DNA of 64,000 bases from Methylococcus capsulatus (GCF_036864975.1 NZ_CP104311.1:1838001-1902000); one strand, 5' to 3'. Positions 7,966 to 16,400 are shown, counted from the first letter of the stretch. Program-made: numbers and translations. Notes: generated by a model not told the origin, from the letters alone.

Positions 7966-9458
7966 ACGATGCAACCGTGAACCGTCTCACGCTTTTCAAC
8001 TTCTGGGTGGCCTTCGGGGCGTTCGGCCTGGCCTGTTTCTTTGGCATGTACCAGGTTCTGGAACGCAGCGGGCTGTTCGCCTTTTTACAGTCGCCCGCCG
8101 TCTACTTCGCCTCGGTCAGTACCCATGGCGTGCTGATGGCATTCGTGCTGACGACCTTTTTCATCATGGGCTTTGGCTATTACACGGCAGCGCAGAGTCT
8201 CCGGCGGCCGCTATGGAATCCGCCGCTGGCCTGGGCCGGCTACGGGGTCTGCCTGTTCGGAGTGGCGCTGGCGGCGGTTCCGCTGCTGCTGGGCAAGGCC
8301 TCGGTGCTGTATACCTTCTACCCGCCCATCCAGGCCAACGTCTTCTTCTATCTCGGGGCAACCCTGCTGGTCGTGGGGTCGTGGTTCTGGTGTGTGATCA
8401 TGTTGGTGATGTTCGCCCAATGGAAAAGGGATCATCCCGGCGAAACTGTGCCGCTGCCGATGTTCGCCACCGCCGCCAATGCTCTGCTGTGGCTGTGGAC
8501 CAGTGCCGGCGTGGCTCTGGAATCGGTGTTTCAGCTGTTGCCTTGGGCGCTCGGCCTGACCGACACCATCGACGTCGGCCTGGCCCGTACTCTGTTCGCC
8601 TGGACCCTGCACCCCATCGTGTATTTCTGGCTGATTCCGGCCTACATCGCGCTGTACTGCTACGTCCCGCAGGCCGCCGGCGGCAAGCTGTTCAGCGATC
8701 TGTTGGCGCGCGCGGCATTCGTGCTGATCCTGGTGCTGGGCCTGCCCATCGGCTTCCACCACCTGTACATGGATCCCGAACAGGGAGCAGGCTGGAAATT
8801 CCTGCACATGGTCGGCACTTTCGCGGTCGCCATTCCCACCCTGCTGACCGCCTTCACCGTCATCGCCTCGCTGGAGATGGCTGGACGCCGTCGGGGCGGT
8901 GCCGGGCTGTTCGGCTGGATCGGCGCTCTGCCGTGGAAGCACCCGATGGTGCTGGCGGCGATTCTTTCGCTGCTCATGCTGGTGCTCGGGGGCTTCGGCG
9001 GTATCGTCAACGCCAGCTATGCCATGAACGCCATGGTGCACAACACCGCCTGGGTGCCGGGCCATTTCCACCTGATCTTCGCCGGCACGGTGGTCACCAT
9101 GTATCTTGCCGTCGCCTACAAGCTGTGGCCGGAGCTGTGCGGACGCAGACTGTATTCCGACGATCTGGCTCTGGTGCAGCTGTGGGGCTGGTTCATCGGC
9201 ATGGTCATCATGACCACGCCCTGGCATATCCTGGGTCTCTTAGGGCAGCCGCGGCGGATTTCGGCAGTCCAGTACAACAGCGTACTGACTCTTTCCTGGG
9301 AGCCGTATGAACTGGCCATGATCGCCGGCGGGTTCATCCTGGTGGGTTCCGCCTGTCTGTTCGTCTATCTGCTGTACAAGACCCAGACTGCTGGTGGAAA
9401 GGTCGATGCCAGGGAGGATATGGAGGACGCCCCCCCCACGGGGCGCCGGCATGGCTGA
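7962..9458 (+). CDS. Heme-copper oxidase subunit I, B family (ba3/b(o/a)3-like)
   Basis: Catalytic subunit that reduces oxygen to water, 498 residues with about a dozen helices. Heme and CuB ligands are visible: STHGVLMAFVLTTFF, TLHPIVYFWLIPAYIALY (the HPxVYFWLxPAY signature of B-type oxidases), GFHHLYMDPEQGAGWKFLHM (His pair for CuB) and HNTAWVPGHFHLIFAGTV. B-type enzymes generally have high oxygen affinity. The start ATG overlaps the subunit II stop. The annotated C-terminus is a hydrophilic tail (GGKVDAREDMEDAPPTGRRHG). A run of eight C at 9430-9437 sits in that tail, and a shift there would add another helix; see the next entry. Confidence 0.94.
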   Translation: MNDATVNRLTLFNFWVAFGAFGLACFFGMYQVLERSGLFAFLQSPAVYFASVSTHGVLMAFVLTTFFIMGFGYYTAAQSLRRPLWNPPLAWAGYGVCLFGVALAAVPLLLGKASVLYTFYPPIQANVFFYLGATLLVVGSWFWCVIMLVMFAQWKRDHPGETVPLPMFATAANALLWLWTSAGVALESVFQLLPWALGLTDTIDVGLARTLFAWTLHPIVYFWLIPAYIALYCYVPQAAGGKLFSDLLARAAFVLILVLGLPIGFHHLYMDPEQGAGWKFLHMVGTFAVAIPTLLTAFTVIASLEMAGRRRGGAGLFGWIGALPWKHPMVLAAILSLLMLVLGGFGGIVNASYAMNAMVHNTAWVPGHFHLIFAGTVVTMYLAVAYKLWPELCGRRLYSDDLALVQLWGWFIGMVIMTTPWHILGLLGQPRRISAVQYNSVLTLSWEPYELAMIAGGFILVGSACLFVYLLYKTQTAGGKVDAREDMEDAPPTGRRHG

Positions 9459-9574
9459 ATGGGTTCGCCCTGTGGAACCGTCTGATCCTGGTGCTGATGG
9501 TGTTGAGCTACGGCTATCCCATCCTCCAGTTTTTCCTGCTGAAAACCCATAGTCCGACCGCCTGGGGGTATTAA
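9438..9574 (+). other. Open frame encoding an extra membrane helix, possibly the true C-terminus of oxidase subunit I
   Basis: The frame starting right after the eight-C run reads HGAPAWLNGFALWNRLIL, then VLMVLSYGYPILQFFLLK and THSPTAWGY, and stops at 9572-9574. It has no ATG; the only ATG in the region (9451) is in another frame and gives a hydrophilic peptide. Adding one C to the run would join this helix in frame to subunit I after EDAPP. A conserved-looking membrane helix with no start codon, directly after a homopolymer, suggests a frameshift mutation, a sequencing error or slippage at the C run. It ends two bases before the next gene. Confidence 0.55.
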
Positions 9575-9576
9575 AG

Positions 9577-10206
9577 ATGAAAGCCATCCTGCTCGTGACG
9601 ACCGGCATGATGTTGGCAGCCGGCGTCGATGCGGCTCCTTCCACCCAGGTCGCGTGGACGCCAGCGACACTCGACTTCGTCAAGAAGGGTGACGCCGACC
9701 GTGGCAAGACGCTGTCCGCCCCTTGCGCCAGTTGCCACGACGGCACCGGTACCAATCCCAACCTGAACGGCCAGTTGCCGACTTACCTTTACCGCCAGCT
9801 GCAGGACTACAAGAGCGGCACCCGCCAGGACCCGGCCACGATCATGAACGCCATGGCATCAACCTTGCGCGATCAGGACATGGCCGACTTGGCCGTTTGG
9901 TACGGCCAACAGGTGCCGATGCTCGGTGCCGGCGGAGCCACGGATGTCACCGGCATCGCCGAGCGGGGGGAAGGCCGGCGCATGGAGCCGGCCTGTTCCG
10001 CCTGTCACGGTACGGGGGGGCAAGGTGAGAAGGTCGATACACCCCGTCTGGCAGGTCAGAATGCGGCCTATCTCGAAGCCACACTTCTGGCCTACAAGAG
10101 CGGTCAGCGCGCCAACGACATCTACAGTCGCATGCGGCTGATCGCTGGCAAACTCAGTGACGTTGAGATTCGGCAATTGGCCGACTATTACTCCAGGCTG
10201 AAATAA
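9577..10206 (+). CDS. Periplasmic diheme cytochrome c, c4-like
   Basis: A 209-residue protein with signal peptide (MKAILLVTTGMMLAAGVDA) and two class I cytochrome domains, each with one heme: CASCH in the first half and CSACH in the second. The tandem arrangement, with the QLQDYKSGTR and LLAYKSGQR repeats following each heme, is the cytochrome c4 pattern. Candidate Met ligands lie in IMNAMASTLRDQDM and YSRMRLIAGKLSD. It directly follows the oxidase genes on the same strand, so it is the likely electron donor to the CuA subunit or shared donor for NorC. It ends 223 bases before cytochrome c'-beta, which has its own promoter. Confidence 0.88.
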   Translation: MKAILLVTTGMMLAAGVDAAPSTQVAWTPATLDFVKKGDADRGKTLSAPCASCHDGTGTNPNLNGQLPTYLYRQLQDYKSGTRQDPATIMNAMASTLRDQDMADLAVWYGQQVPMLGAGGATDVTGIAERGEGRRMEPACSACHGTGGQGEKVDTPRLAGQNAAYLEATLLAYKSGQRANDIYSRMRLIAGKLSDVEIRQLADYYSRLK

Positions 10207-10329
10207 AGTGCCGGTATTAAGGAGGGTGCGGTTCCACATCGTACCCTCGTATGGCGACCTGATGCACCGCTTCCCCAGCGCGATCCGTGGATCTGCGCGC
10301 GCGTAGGTGTCCTCTTCGAGGGGCGTTCT

Positions 10330-10395
10330 TTGATCGCTGTCAAAACATCCGCCGGCGGCAAAAAACTTGACGGGTTTTGCGGTCAGGCGTATGAT
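10330..10395 (+). promoter_or_regulatory. Promoter of cytochrome c'-beta with a CRP/FNR-type half-perfect box
   Basis: TTGACG (10367-10372) and TATGAT (10390-10395) with a 17-base spacer form a strong sigma70 promoter 35 bases before the gene start. Further up, TTGAT-N4-GTCAA at 10330-10343 differs by one base from the FNR/DNR consensus TTGAT-N4-ATCAA. Its centre is 65.5 bases upstream of the inferred start site, close to but not exactly at a class I position. The promoter is well supported; the regulator site is tentative. Confidence 0.6.
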
Positions 10396-10429
10396 TTCGA
10401 CACGAAACAACATGCCAAAGGAGGTCGAG

Positions 10430-10906
10430 ATGAACAAGTTATCGTTTTTGCTCGGGGGACTCCTGGTTGTTTCCGCCGCCCTCGGCGCGGCCGAGACCAA
10501 GGTGAACTACCCCGAGGGGTTTCGCAGTTGGTACCATGTCAAATCCATGGTGATCCAGCCGGGGCATCCACTGGAAAATCCCTTCGGCGGGATCCACCAC
10601 GTTTATGCCAACGCCGAGGCTATTCAGGGGCTCAAAAGCGGCAACTACCCGGACGGCGCGGTATTGGTGTTCGACCTGTTCGACTACCTGGAGGACAACC
10701 ACGCGCTGGTGGAGGGCAAGCGCAAGCTGGTCGGGGTGATGGAACGCGATGCCAAGCGTTTTGCCGCCACCGGCGGTTGGGGCTATGAAGGATTCGGCGA
10801 AGGCAAGCCCGACAAGCGCCTGGTCACCGATGGCGGGCAAGGGTGTTTCGGCTGCCACGCCGCGCAGAAAGACAGCCAATACGTGTTCTCCAAGCTCCGG
10901 GACTGA
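10430..10906 (+). CDS. cytS: Cytochrome c'-beta (P460-fold)
   Basis: A 158-residue periplasmic heme protein with signal peptide ending ...AALGA. In the mature chain Phe32 (NPFGG) and Phe61 (VLVFDLF) occupy exactly the distal-pocket positions known for M. capsulatus cytochrome c'-beta. Phe61 aligns with the lysine that crosslinks to heme in true cytochrome P460 (VTVKEL in Nitrosomonas), so this is the NO-binding c' type rather than the hydroxylamine-oxidising P460. The heme motif CFGCH lies near the C-terminus, as the fold requires. A strong AAAGGAGG site precedes the ATG. Known members bind NO and are thought to buffer nitrosative stress, which fits the neighbouring NO reductase. It has its own promoter and a terminator. 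Confidence 0.93.
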   Translation: MNKLSFLLGGLLVVSAALGAAETKVNYPEGFRSWYHVKSMVIQPGHPLENPFGGIHHVYANAEAIQGLKSGNYPDGAVLVFDLFDYLEDNHALVEGKRKLVGVMERDAKRFAATGGWGYEGFGEGKPDKRLVTDGGQGCFGCHAAQKDSQYVFSKLRD

Positions 10907-10932
10907 CCGTTTAAGTTTTCTTCCGCGACCAG

Positions 10933-10967
10933 CCGCGCCTTTGCTTAAAGGCGCGGTTTCTGTTTTG
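10933..10967 (+). terminator. Intrinsic terminator after cytochrome c'-beta
   Basis: A 10-bp stem (CCGCGCCTTT at 10933-10942 with AAAGGCGCGG at 10947-10956) with a GCTT loop is followed by TTTCTGTTTT. It closes the respiratory/NO region. Confidence 0.92.
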
Positions 10968-11266
10968 GTCCAAAGGCGAGCTGAGCCAAGCGGAATGGCG
11001 CGTAGCAGTCGAACGTTTTCTTCAGGGGTGGGTCGGGTCTGAGCCCGTTGCGCACGCAGAGCGGCTGGTTCGATGACAAGTCCTACCGTTAAGAAATCCA
11101 AGCACACACCGATCACGAGCTGATCGTCATCGGCCGGTCCAGGCGACCCCATCGGGTCCTGGCCGCCCGCTTTTGGCTTTGACCAGATTCAAGGACTTCG
11201 CCAAGGCGACCAATTCCCAAAGCACTTCTTTTATCTGTCTCCGTCCAGGTCAGGGAGCACGCCCCC
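10968..11266 (+). other. Intergenic stretch without a recognisable gene
   Basis: About 300 bases between the terminator and the ADP-ribosylglycohydrolase remnant. No convincing start, ribosome site or conserved translation was found on either strand. A short translation near 11115-11170 (ELIVIGRSRRPHRVLAARF) faintly recalls the core of BrnT-type toxins, but is too short to call. Confidence 0.4.
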
Positions 11267-11830
11267 TTGTCCCTCCACCCTTCCGTGTCTCCGCGCCGCA
11301 GTGCCATAGCCGGCGGTTTGTACGGATTACTGATCGGCGATGCCATCGGCCGCTGCTACGAATTCAAATCCGCCGCCGAATTGCCGCCGCCCGAAGCCAT
11401 CGCCATGCGACCTCCGTGCGGCTACCCCGCCACTTATCCGTTCGTTCCCGCCGGTACCTGGACCGACGATGGGGCCCAAGCGCTGGCCCTGCTCGACTCG
11501 CTGCTCGAAAGCGGCCGGCTCGATCTGGACGACTTCGGCGCCCGCCTCCTGGCCTGGTGCGACGAGGGGGTCTACACTCCCGACGGGCAGGTGTTCGACA
11601 TCGGCATTCAGACCGCCCGCGCATTCAGCCGGATGCGGGCCGGAATACCCGCAGCCCGGGCCGGCGACGCGCACGAACGTGCCAACGGCAACGGGGCCTT
11701 GATGCGGGTGCTGCCGCTGGCGCTCTGGCATCGGAGCGATGACGCGGAACTGGTCCGGCTGGCAATCGAGCAGGGTAGGCTCACCACGGCCACCCCCGCA
11801 GCGGCGTGACATGCGCACTCTATTGCCTAG
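11267..11830 (+). pseudogene. ADP-ribosylglycohydrolase (DraG-like), frameshifted and truncated
   Basis: The translation RSAIAGGLYGLLIGDAIG, then FVPAGTWTDDGAQALALLDS and NGALMRVLPLALW, is the N-terminal half of the ADP-ribosylglycohydrolase family, which removes ADP-ribose from protein side chains and uses two Mg ions bound by Asp residues such as those in TDD. In its main frame the protein ends at 11809 (RLTTATPAAA). One frame over, just before that stop, the expected continuation GHPRSGVTCALYCL is readable up to about 11830, so a base was lost near 11788. After 11830 the homology ends abruptly in foreign sequence. About half of a normal 270-330 residue protein is missing, so it is very unlikely to work. 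Confidence 0.8.
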
Positions 11831-12109
11831 AAGGAGCACAAGGAAGTCGAGCGGAGCGAGCGAGTGCGACGCCCCCCGCGAAGCCGTAGGCCCGGATGTT
11901 TTGTCGGAGTCTGCGGTTTCCTCGCGGGTGGAGACAAAACACATTAGGGAACCGACACGGCGTCGAGTCAGTGTGGGAGCCTCGGCGGAGAGCGTCGCTT
12001 GAGAGACGGACGGAGCCGAGGCGGACGCAGGACGGCGCGGGCCGCCGAAGGCAAAGACGTCGCCATAATTTGCTCCCGAGGGTGACGGGGATGTCCCGTC
12101 GGGTTTCGC
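11831..12109. other. GC-rich structured noncoding block between broken gene and IS
   Basis: No open frame here resembles a protein. The block is rich in paired segments: TGTTTTGTC (about 11898) with GACAAAACA (about 11933), CCCGCGA with TCGCGGG inside that pair, and GCCTCGGC (about 11979) with GCCGAGGC (about 12021). The sequence GTGCGAC at about 11861 recalls the 5' end of group II introns, but no intron-encoded protein or domain V was found. It could be the end of a mobile element or a remnant of a structured RNA. Confidence 0.35.
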
Positions 12110-12970
12110 AAAAAATGGCGACGCTCCAGTTTCTCAGTGAGCCGGATGTGCCGGATTTTCGAGATCTCCCGGAGCGGGTTTTACGAATGGACCGGTCGGC
12201 CTGAAAGCGTCCGCAAGCAGGCGGACAACCGCGTGACAGGTGAGATCGAGCAGTCCTTCGAGGACAGTCGCCAAACCTACGGAACGCGGCGGATCCAGGA
12301 CGCGTTGGACCGGCAGGGGCAGCGGGTCAGTCGTGCCCGGATCGGCCGCCTGATGCGCCAGCAGGGGCTGTGCTGCAAGACCCGCCGGCGGTTTCGGGCG
12401 ACCACGAACGCGAACCCCAGCCTGCCGGTGGCGCCCAACCATCTGAATCGGCAGTTTCAGGTGGCCGAGCCGGATCGGGTCGATGTGGGCGACATCACCT
12501 ATGGGGCCACCGGCGAAGGCTGGCTCTACCTGGCGGTGTTTCTGGACCGGTTCTCGCGCCAGGTGGTGGGCTGGGCCCTGTCGGCCTGGATGACGGCGGA
12601 TTTAGGTCTAGATGCCCTGCAGATGGCCCGCTGGCGCCGCCGGCCCGGAAGGGCCTGCTGGTGCATTCGGATCGCGGCAGCCAGTACGCCTCAGGCCGCT
12701 TCCAGGCGCTGCTGAAGGACCAGGGCTACGTCTGCAGCATGAGCCGCAAGGGCAACTGCTGGGACAACGCACCGGCCGAGAGCTTCTTCCCTACCCTCCA
12801 AACGGAGCTGATCCATCAGCGCCGTTTCGAGACCCGGGAGCAAGCCAAGCAAGAGATCTTCGAGTACATCGAAGTGTTTTATAACCGGCAGCGCAAGCAT
12901 TCGACACTCGGTTATCGAACTCCTGCCGAGTTCGACACACTGCACCGAAAAGCCGCCTGATTTTGTGTCC
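12110..12970 (+). mobile_element. IS3-family insertion sequence remnant
   Basis: Carries most of orfB of an IS3-family element but no orfA, so the left part is missing; coding similarity begins abruptly near 12115-12137. The right side ends within about 16 bases after the orfB stop, because recC-like sequence begins at 12974. A 13-base segment just after the orfB stop is partly matched in inverted orientation near 11930 (11 of 13 positions), which may be the old left end. No target duplication is apparent. The element is inactive since its transposase is both 5'-truncated and frameshifted. Confidence 0.75.
12137..12960 (+). pseudogene. IS3-family transposase orfB, frameshifted
   Basis: The first part reads SRMCRIFEISRSGFYEW, YGTRRIQDALDRQGQRVSR, then DVGDITYGATGEGWLYLAVF with the first catalytic Asp. 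Near 12640 one base is missing. The correct continuation is in the next frame: LLVHSDRGSQYAS with the second Asp, then SMSRKGNCWDNAPAESFF with the catalytic Glu, FYNRQRKHSTLGYRTPAEFD and the C-terminus at 12960. All three DDE residues therefore survive but are split between two frames. IS3 elements normally make OrfAB by programmed -1 shifting between orfA and orfB; the break here is in the middle of orfB, so it is a disabling mutation. Confidence 0.85.
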
Positions 12971-12973
12971 GGA

Positions 12974-13047
12974 CTGGATTGCGCGGACCGGTTCGGGGTG
13001 TGCGCGAACGTCGAATTCAGCTATCTGGCGCAATGGCTGTGGGCGCA
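12974..13047 (+). pseudogene. Diverged fragment of recC
   Basis: This stretch matches 13603-13676 of the intact recC gene at about 86 percent by eye. Its translation is LDCADRFGVCANVEFSYLAQ followed by WLWAQ; recC reads the same with Tyr for Cys and His for Ser. Many differences are silent. It begins within a few bases of the IS3 right end and has no start codon. It is a leftover of a second recC copy or of a duplication. Confidence 0.85.
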
Positions 13048-13120
13048 AAGCCGGTGGGAGTTGTAGTAATTTGGTGACCTGGCCGACTAGTTAACGAAAT
13101 CGTTGTCATGGGAGTGGCTC

Positions 13121-13330
13121 ATGAATCCTTACCGAAAAATTTATGAAGGTGCTGCGGGGTTCATTACTGTTCCGGAAGCCCTGCGCCATCATCGGGTGGA
13201 GGTCATTCTTTGGCCCCTGGATGAAACAACGCCGACGCAACTGGTTAGGCGCCGCAGTCCTCCTCCTCAATTCGCAGGGCGGGTTAAGGATCTGGGCGAT
13301 GTGATGAGTACCGTTCCTGCGGAGGACTGA
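13121..13330 (+). CDS. Small antitoxin-like protein
   Basis: A 69-residue protein with a GGAG site before its ATG. The N-terminal half (FITVPEALRHHRVEVILWPL) has the form of small DNA-binding antitoxins that carry a short beta-rich segment ending in VEVI-hydrophobic-LP. The rest is basic then acidic. Five bases after its stop begins a frame that opens like a PIN-domain toxin, the usual toxin-antitoxin order. I do not recognise a specific family member, so antitoxin is inferred from pattern and context. It would be an orphan, since the toxin is reduced to a stub. Confidence 0.6.
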   Translation: MNPYRKIYEGAAGFITVPEALRHHRVEVILWPLDETTPTQLVRRRSPPPQFAGRVKDLGDVMSTVPAED

Positions 13331-13335
13331 GGACA

Positions 13336-13413
13336 ATGATCGTCCTCGATACCGAACGAGCGTCTTCTGCCTATCGGAAATTAGGGGGTCGGTTGATCGG
13401 TCGGGATCGATAA
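13336..13413 (+). pseudogene. N-terminal stub of a PIN-domain toxin (VapC-like)
   Basis: The frame starts MIVLDTERASSAYRKLGG and stops after 25 residues. MIVLDT is the first strand of PIN-domain ribonucleases and holds the first catalytic Asp; normal proteins run to about 130-140 residues. The remaining catalytic acids are absent, and recC begins 45 bases later. It is spaced from the antitoxin-like gene as a VapBC pair would be. Confidence 0.55.
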
Positions 13414-13458
13414 GTTACCGACGCTTCGTTGAATATCCATTATCCCTTTCCCGTAATC

Positions 13459-16400
13459 ATGGCCCCCCTCAACATCGTCTTCTCCAACCGCTTCGAAGCC
13501 CTCATTCGCCGTCTGTTCGACGATTTGGCGCAAGGCCCAGCCGATCCGTTTGCGGCGGAGCAGATCATCGTGCCCAGCGCGGGTGTGCGGCGCCGGCTGG
13601 AGCTGGATTATGCGGATCGCTTCGGGGTGTGCGCGAACGTCGAGTTCCATTATCTGGCGCAATGGTTGTGGGCGCAGATCGGGCAGGTGATCGAGGTGGG
13701 CGAGTCCTCGCCGTTCGAGCCGTCCACCTTGACCTGGCGGGTATTCCGGGCTCTGGGCGAGACGGCACTGGTCTCGGCCCATCCACGTCTGGCGTCTTAT
13801 CTGGAGCGGGCCGATGCGGCGATGCGTTTCGATCTGGCGCAGCGGGTGGCGCGGCTCATGGAGCAGTACATTACCTACCGTCCAGATTGGCTGGCAGCTT
13901 GGCAGGACGGCAAGCCGGCTTGCGGGTTGCCCGATGCCGGTCGGGAGGACGAGGCGTGGCAGGCGGCGTTGTGGCGGGCTCTGATGGACGAGATGGCGGT
14001 GCGCTTTCGCTCATCCCACGGCGCTGAGCGGGAGCATCCGTCGGCGGTGTTCTTTCGTGCGGTGGAGTCCATGGGTCCAGAGGAGACGCGGCGGGCCGGG
14101 CTGCCTGAGCGGGCCCATCTGTTCTGCCTGCCGACCATTCCGCCACTGTATCTGGACATCCTCGGCAAGCTGGCACGCTGGACCGACTTGCATTTGTACG
14201 TCCTGAACCCTTGCCGGGAATATTGGTTCGAGATCGTCGATCCCAGGCGGTTGAGTTACCTGGAGGTTCGCGGTGATGCGCTGTACCGCGAAACCGGCAA
14301 CCGTCTGCTGGCAAGCTGGGGACAACAGACCCAGGCACATATCGATCTGTTGTTTGACAAAGCGGAAACGGCGGTGATCGACGATGTCCGGTTCGAGCCG
14401 CCGGGTCGGATCAGCCTGCTGGCGGCTGTGCAGGAAGCCATCCTCAATCTGCGTGACCCCGAGCCGGCTTCCTGCGCGTCTGTGGCCTTGGACCGCAGTA
14501 TCGAGGTGCATGTCTGCCATTCGCTGGTGCGGGAGCTGGAGGTGCTGCACGATCAGTTGCTGGCGATGCTCGGGGAGGAAATCCCGCACGCCAGCTCAAT
14601 CAAATGCAAATCCGCTCCTGACAGATTGGTCCCAGAGGGAGAGCGAGGCGATGGAGCGCCGCGTGAGCCTCCACTGAAAGTCTCGGACATCCTGGTCGTG
14701 ACGCCCCGGCTGGAGGAAGTCGCACCTTTGATCGATGCGGTGTTTGGCACGGCGCCGGTGGCGCGGCGGATCCCGTACACCATCACCGGTTTGCGCAGGG
14801 CGGTGGCGAATCCGGCGGCCGCCGCCTTACTGGCTTTGCTCGATCTGTTTGCGTCCCGTTGCAAGGCCAGCGCAGTGTACGAATTCCTGCAGCGTCCGTT
14901 GGTGTATGCCCGCTTCGGTTTGGGGCCGGATGATCTGGAGCGCGTCCACGACTGGTTTCGGCTGGGGGGGATCCACTGGGGGTTGGATGGCGCGCACCGT
15001 AAGGCGGTGGGGGTGCCGGAGGTGGAGCGGCACAGCTTCGCCGACGGTCTCGACCGCCTGTTCCTGGGCTATGCGCTAGGGGAAGTTCCGGCGCCGTTCG
15101 ACGGTCGCCTGCCGGCGGCCGACGCGGAAGGGTTGGAGGCACTGGCGTTGGGCGGATTTGCCCATTTCGTCGATCTGCTGGCTCATTGGCATCGCGTCTG
15201 GAGCACGCCGGCGACGCCCGCGGCCTGGGGTGAGCGGCTGAATGCATTGGTCAGTGCTTTCCTGGTGGAAGCGCCTGAAACCGTCGCCGATCTCCAGGAG
15301 GTCCGCGAAGCCATCGCCGCGCTGGGCCGGCATTGGGTCGAGGCGGCCGTGTCCGCGGCGATTGAGCCTGACGTGGTGCGGGTTGCTTTGGAAGCGCTGC
15401 TGGATGATCCGGTCCGGGGCGCGATGCCGTCCGGCCGGGTGACCTTCACGGCCATGGCCAGTCTGCGCAGCCTGCCGTACCGGGTGGTGTGTGTCATCGG
15501 CTTGAACGACGGTGTGTTTCCCAGCCCGGACCACCCCGCCGAGTTCGATTTGATCGCCCAGGCCCCGCGCCGCGGCGACCGCCAGCGCCGGTACGACGAG
15601 CGCAATCTGTTTCTCGATCTGCTGCTGGCGGCGCGGGATCGGCTGTATCTGAGTTATACCGGCCGCAGCGTGCGCGACAACAGTCATCTGCCGCCGTCGA
15701 CACTGCTGTCGGAGCTGCTGGATTACGTGCTGCCGCTGGTGGCTGCTGAGGGCGGGAGTCTGGACGAGGCGCGGCGCAGGCTGGTGGTGGAACATCCGCT
15801 GCAGGCATTCTCGCCGGTATATTTCGATGCTGCCATGCCGAAGGATGCGCGGCTGGTCAGTTTCAATTCGGAATATTGCGAAGCTTTGCGGGCCGCTCGT
15901 TCCCCTCGTCCGTTGGGAGATGGGCAGGGGGCGAGGGCTCATGACCCCCAAGCGCAAGAGCCTGAAAACCCTCCCGTCACCCTTTCTCAGGGGGAGCGGG
16001 CGGATCACGGTTCAGCGGGGCCAAACGCCGTGGAGGAACATAACGAGCAGGACCTCGAACCTGCTCCTTTCTTCCCAGCCCCACTGGCCGCACCGGAGCC
16101 GGAGTGGCGCGAGCCGAACCTGGAGGACTTGAAGCGTTTTTTCCGCAATCCCTGCCGCTATCTGCTGGAGCGGCGTCTGGGGCTGAGCCTGGCCGAGGGC
16201 GAGGCGGAACTGGCCGACGAGGAGCCGTTCCTCCCGCGGTACTTCGACCGTGGCGAGGTCGCCGAGCGGCTGCTGCCGCTGATATTGTCCGGTGCCACAG
16301 AGGAGGCGGTCGAGGCGGCGGCGCGGGCGGGCAACGAGTATCCGCAAGGACGGCTCGGCGAAGTGCTGCTCGAAGGGGAGCTGGCGCGGATTCGGGATTA

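Noticed and set aside
9451..9552. Short frame from the ATG at 9451 after oxidase subunit I
   Set aside because: It is hydrophilic, lacks a ribosome site and overlaps, in another frame, the hydrophobic helix that looks conserved in character.
11115..11170. Faint resemblance to a BrnT-type toxin core
   Set aside because: Only about 20 residues, with no start, no catalytic context and no adjacent antitoxin.
11861..12060. Group II intron reading of the structured block
   Set aside because: GTGCGAC fits the 5' end, but no intron-encoded reverse transcriptase, domain V hairpin or 3' end was found; kept only as an unexplained structure.
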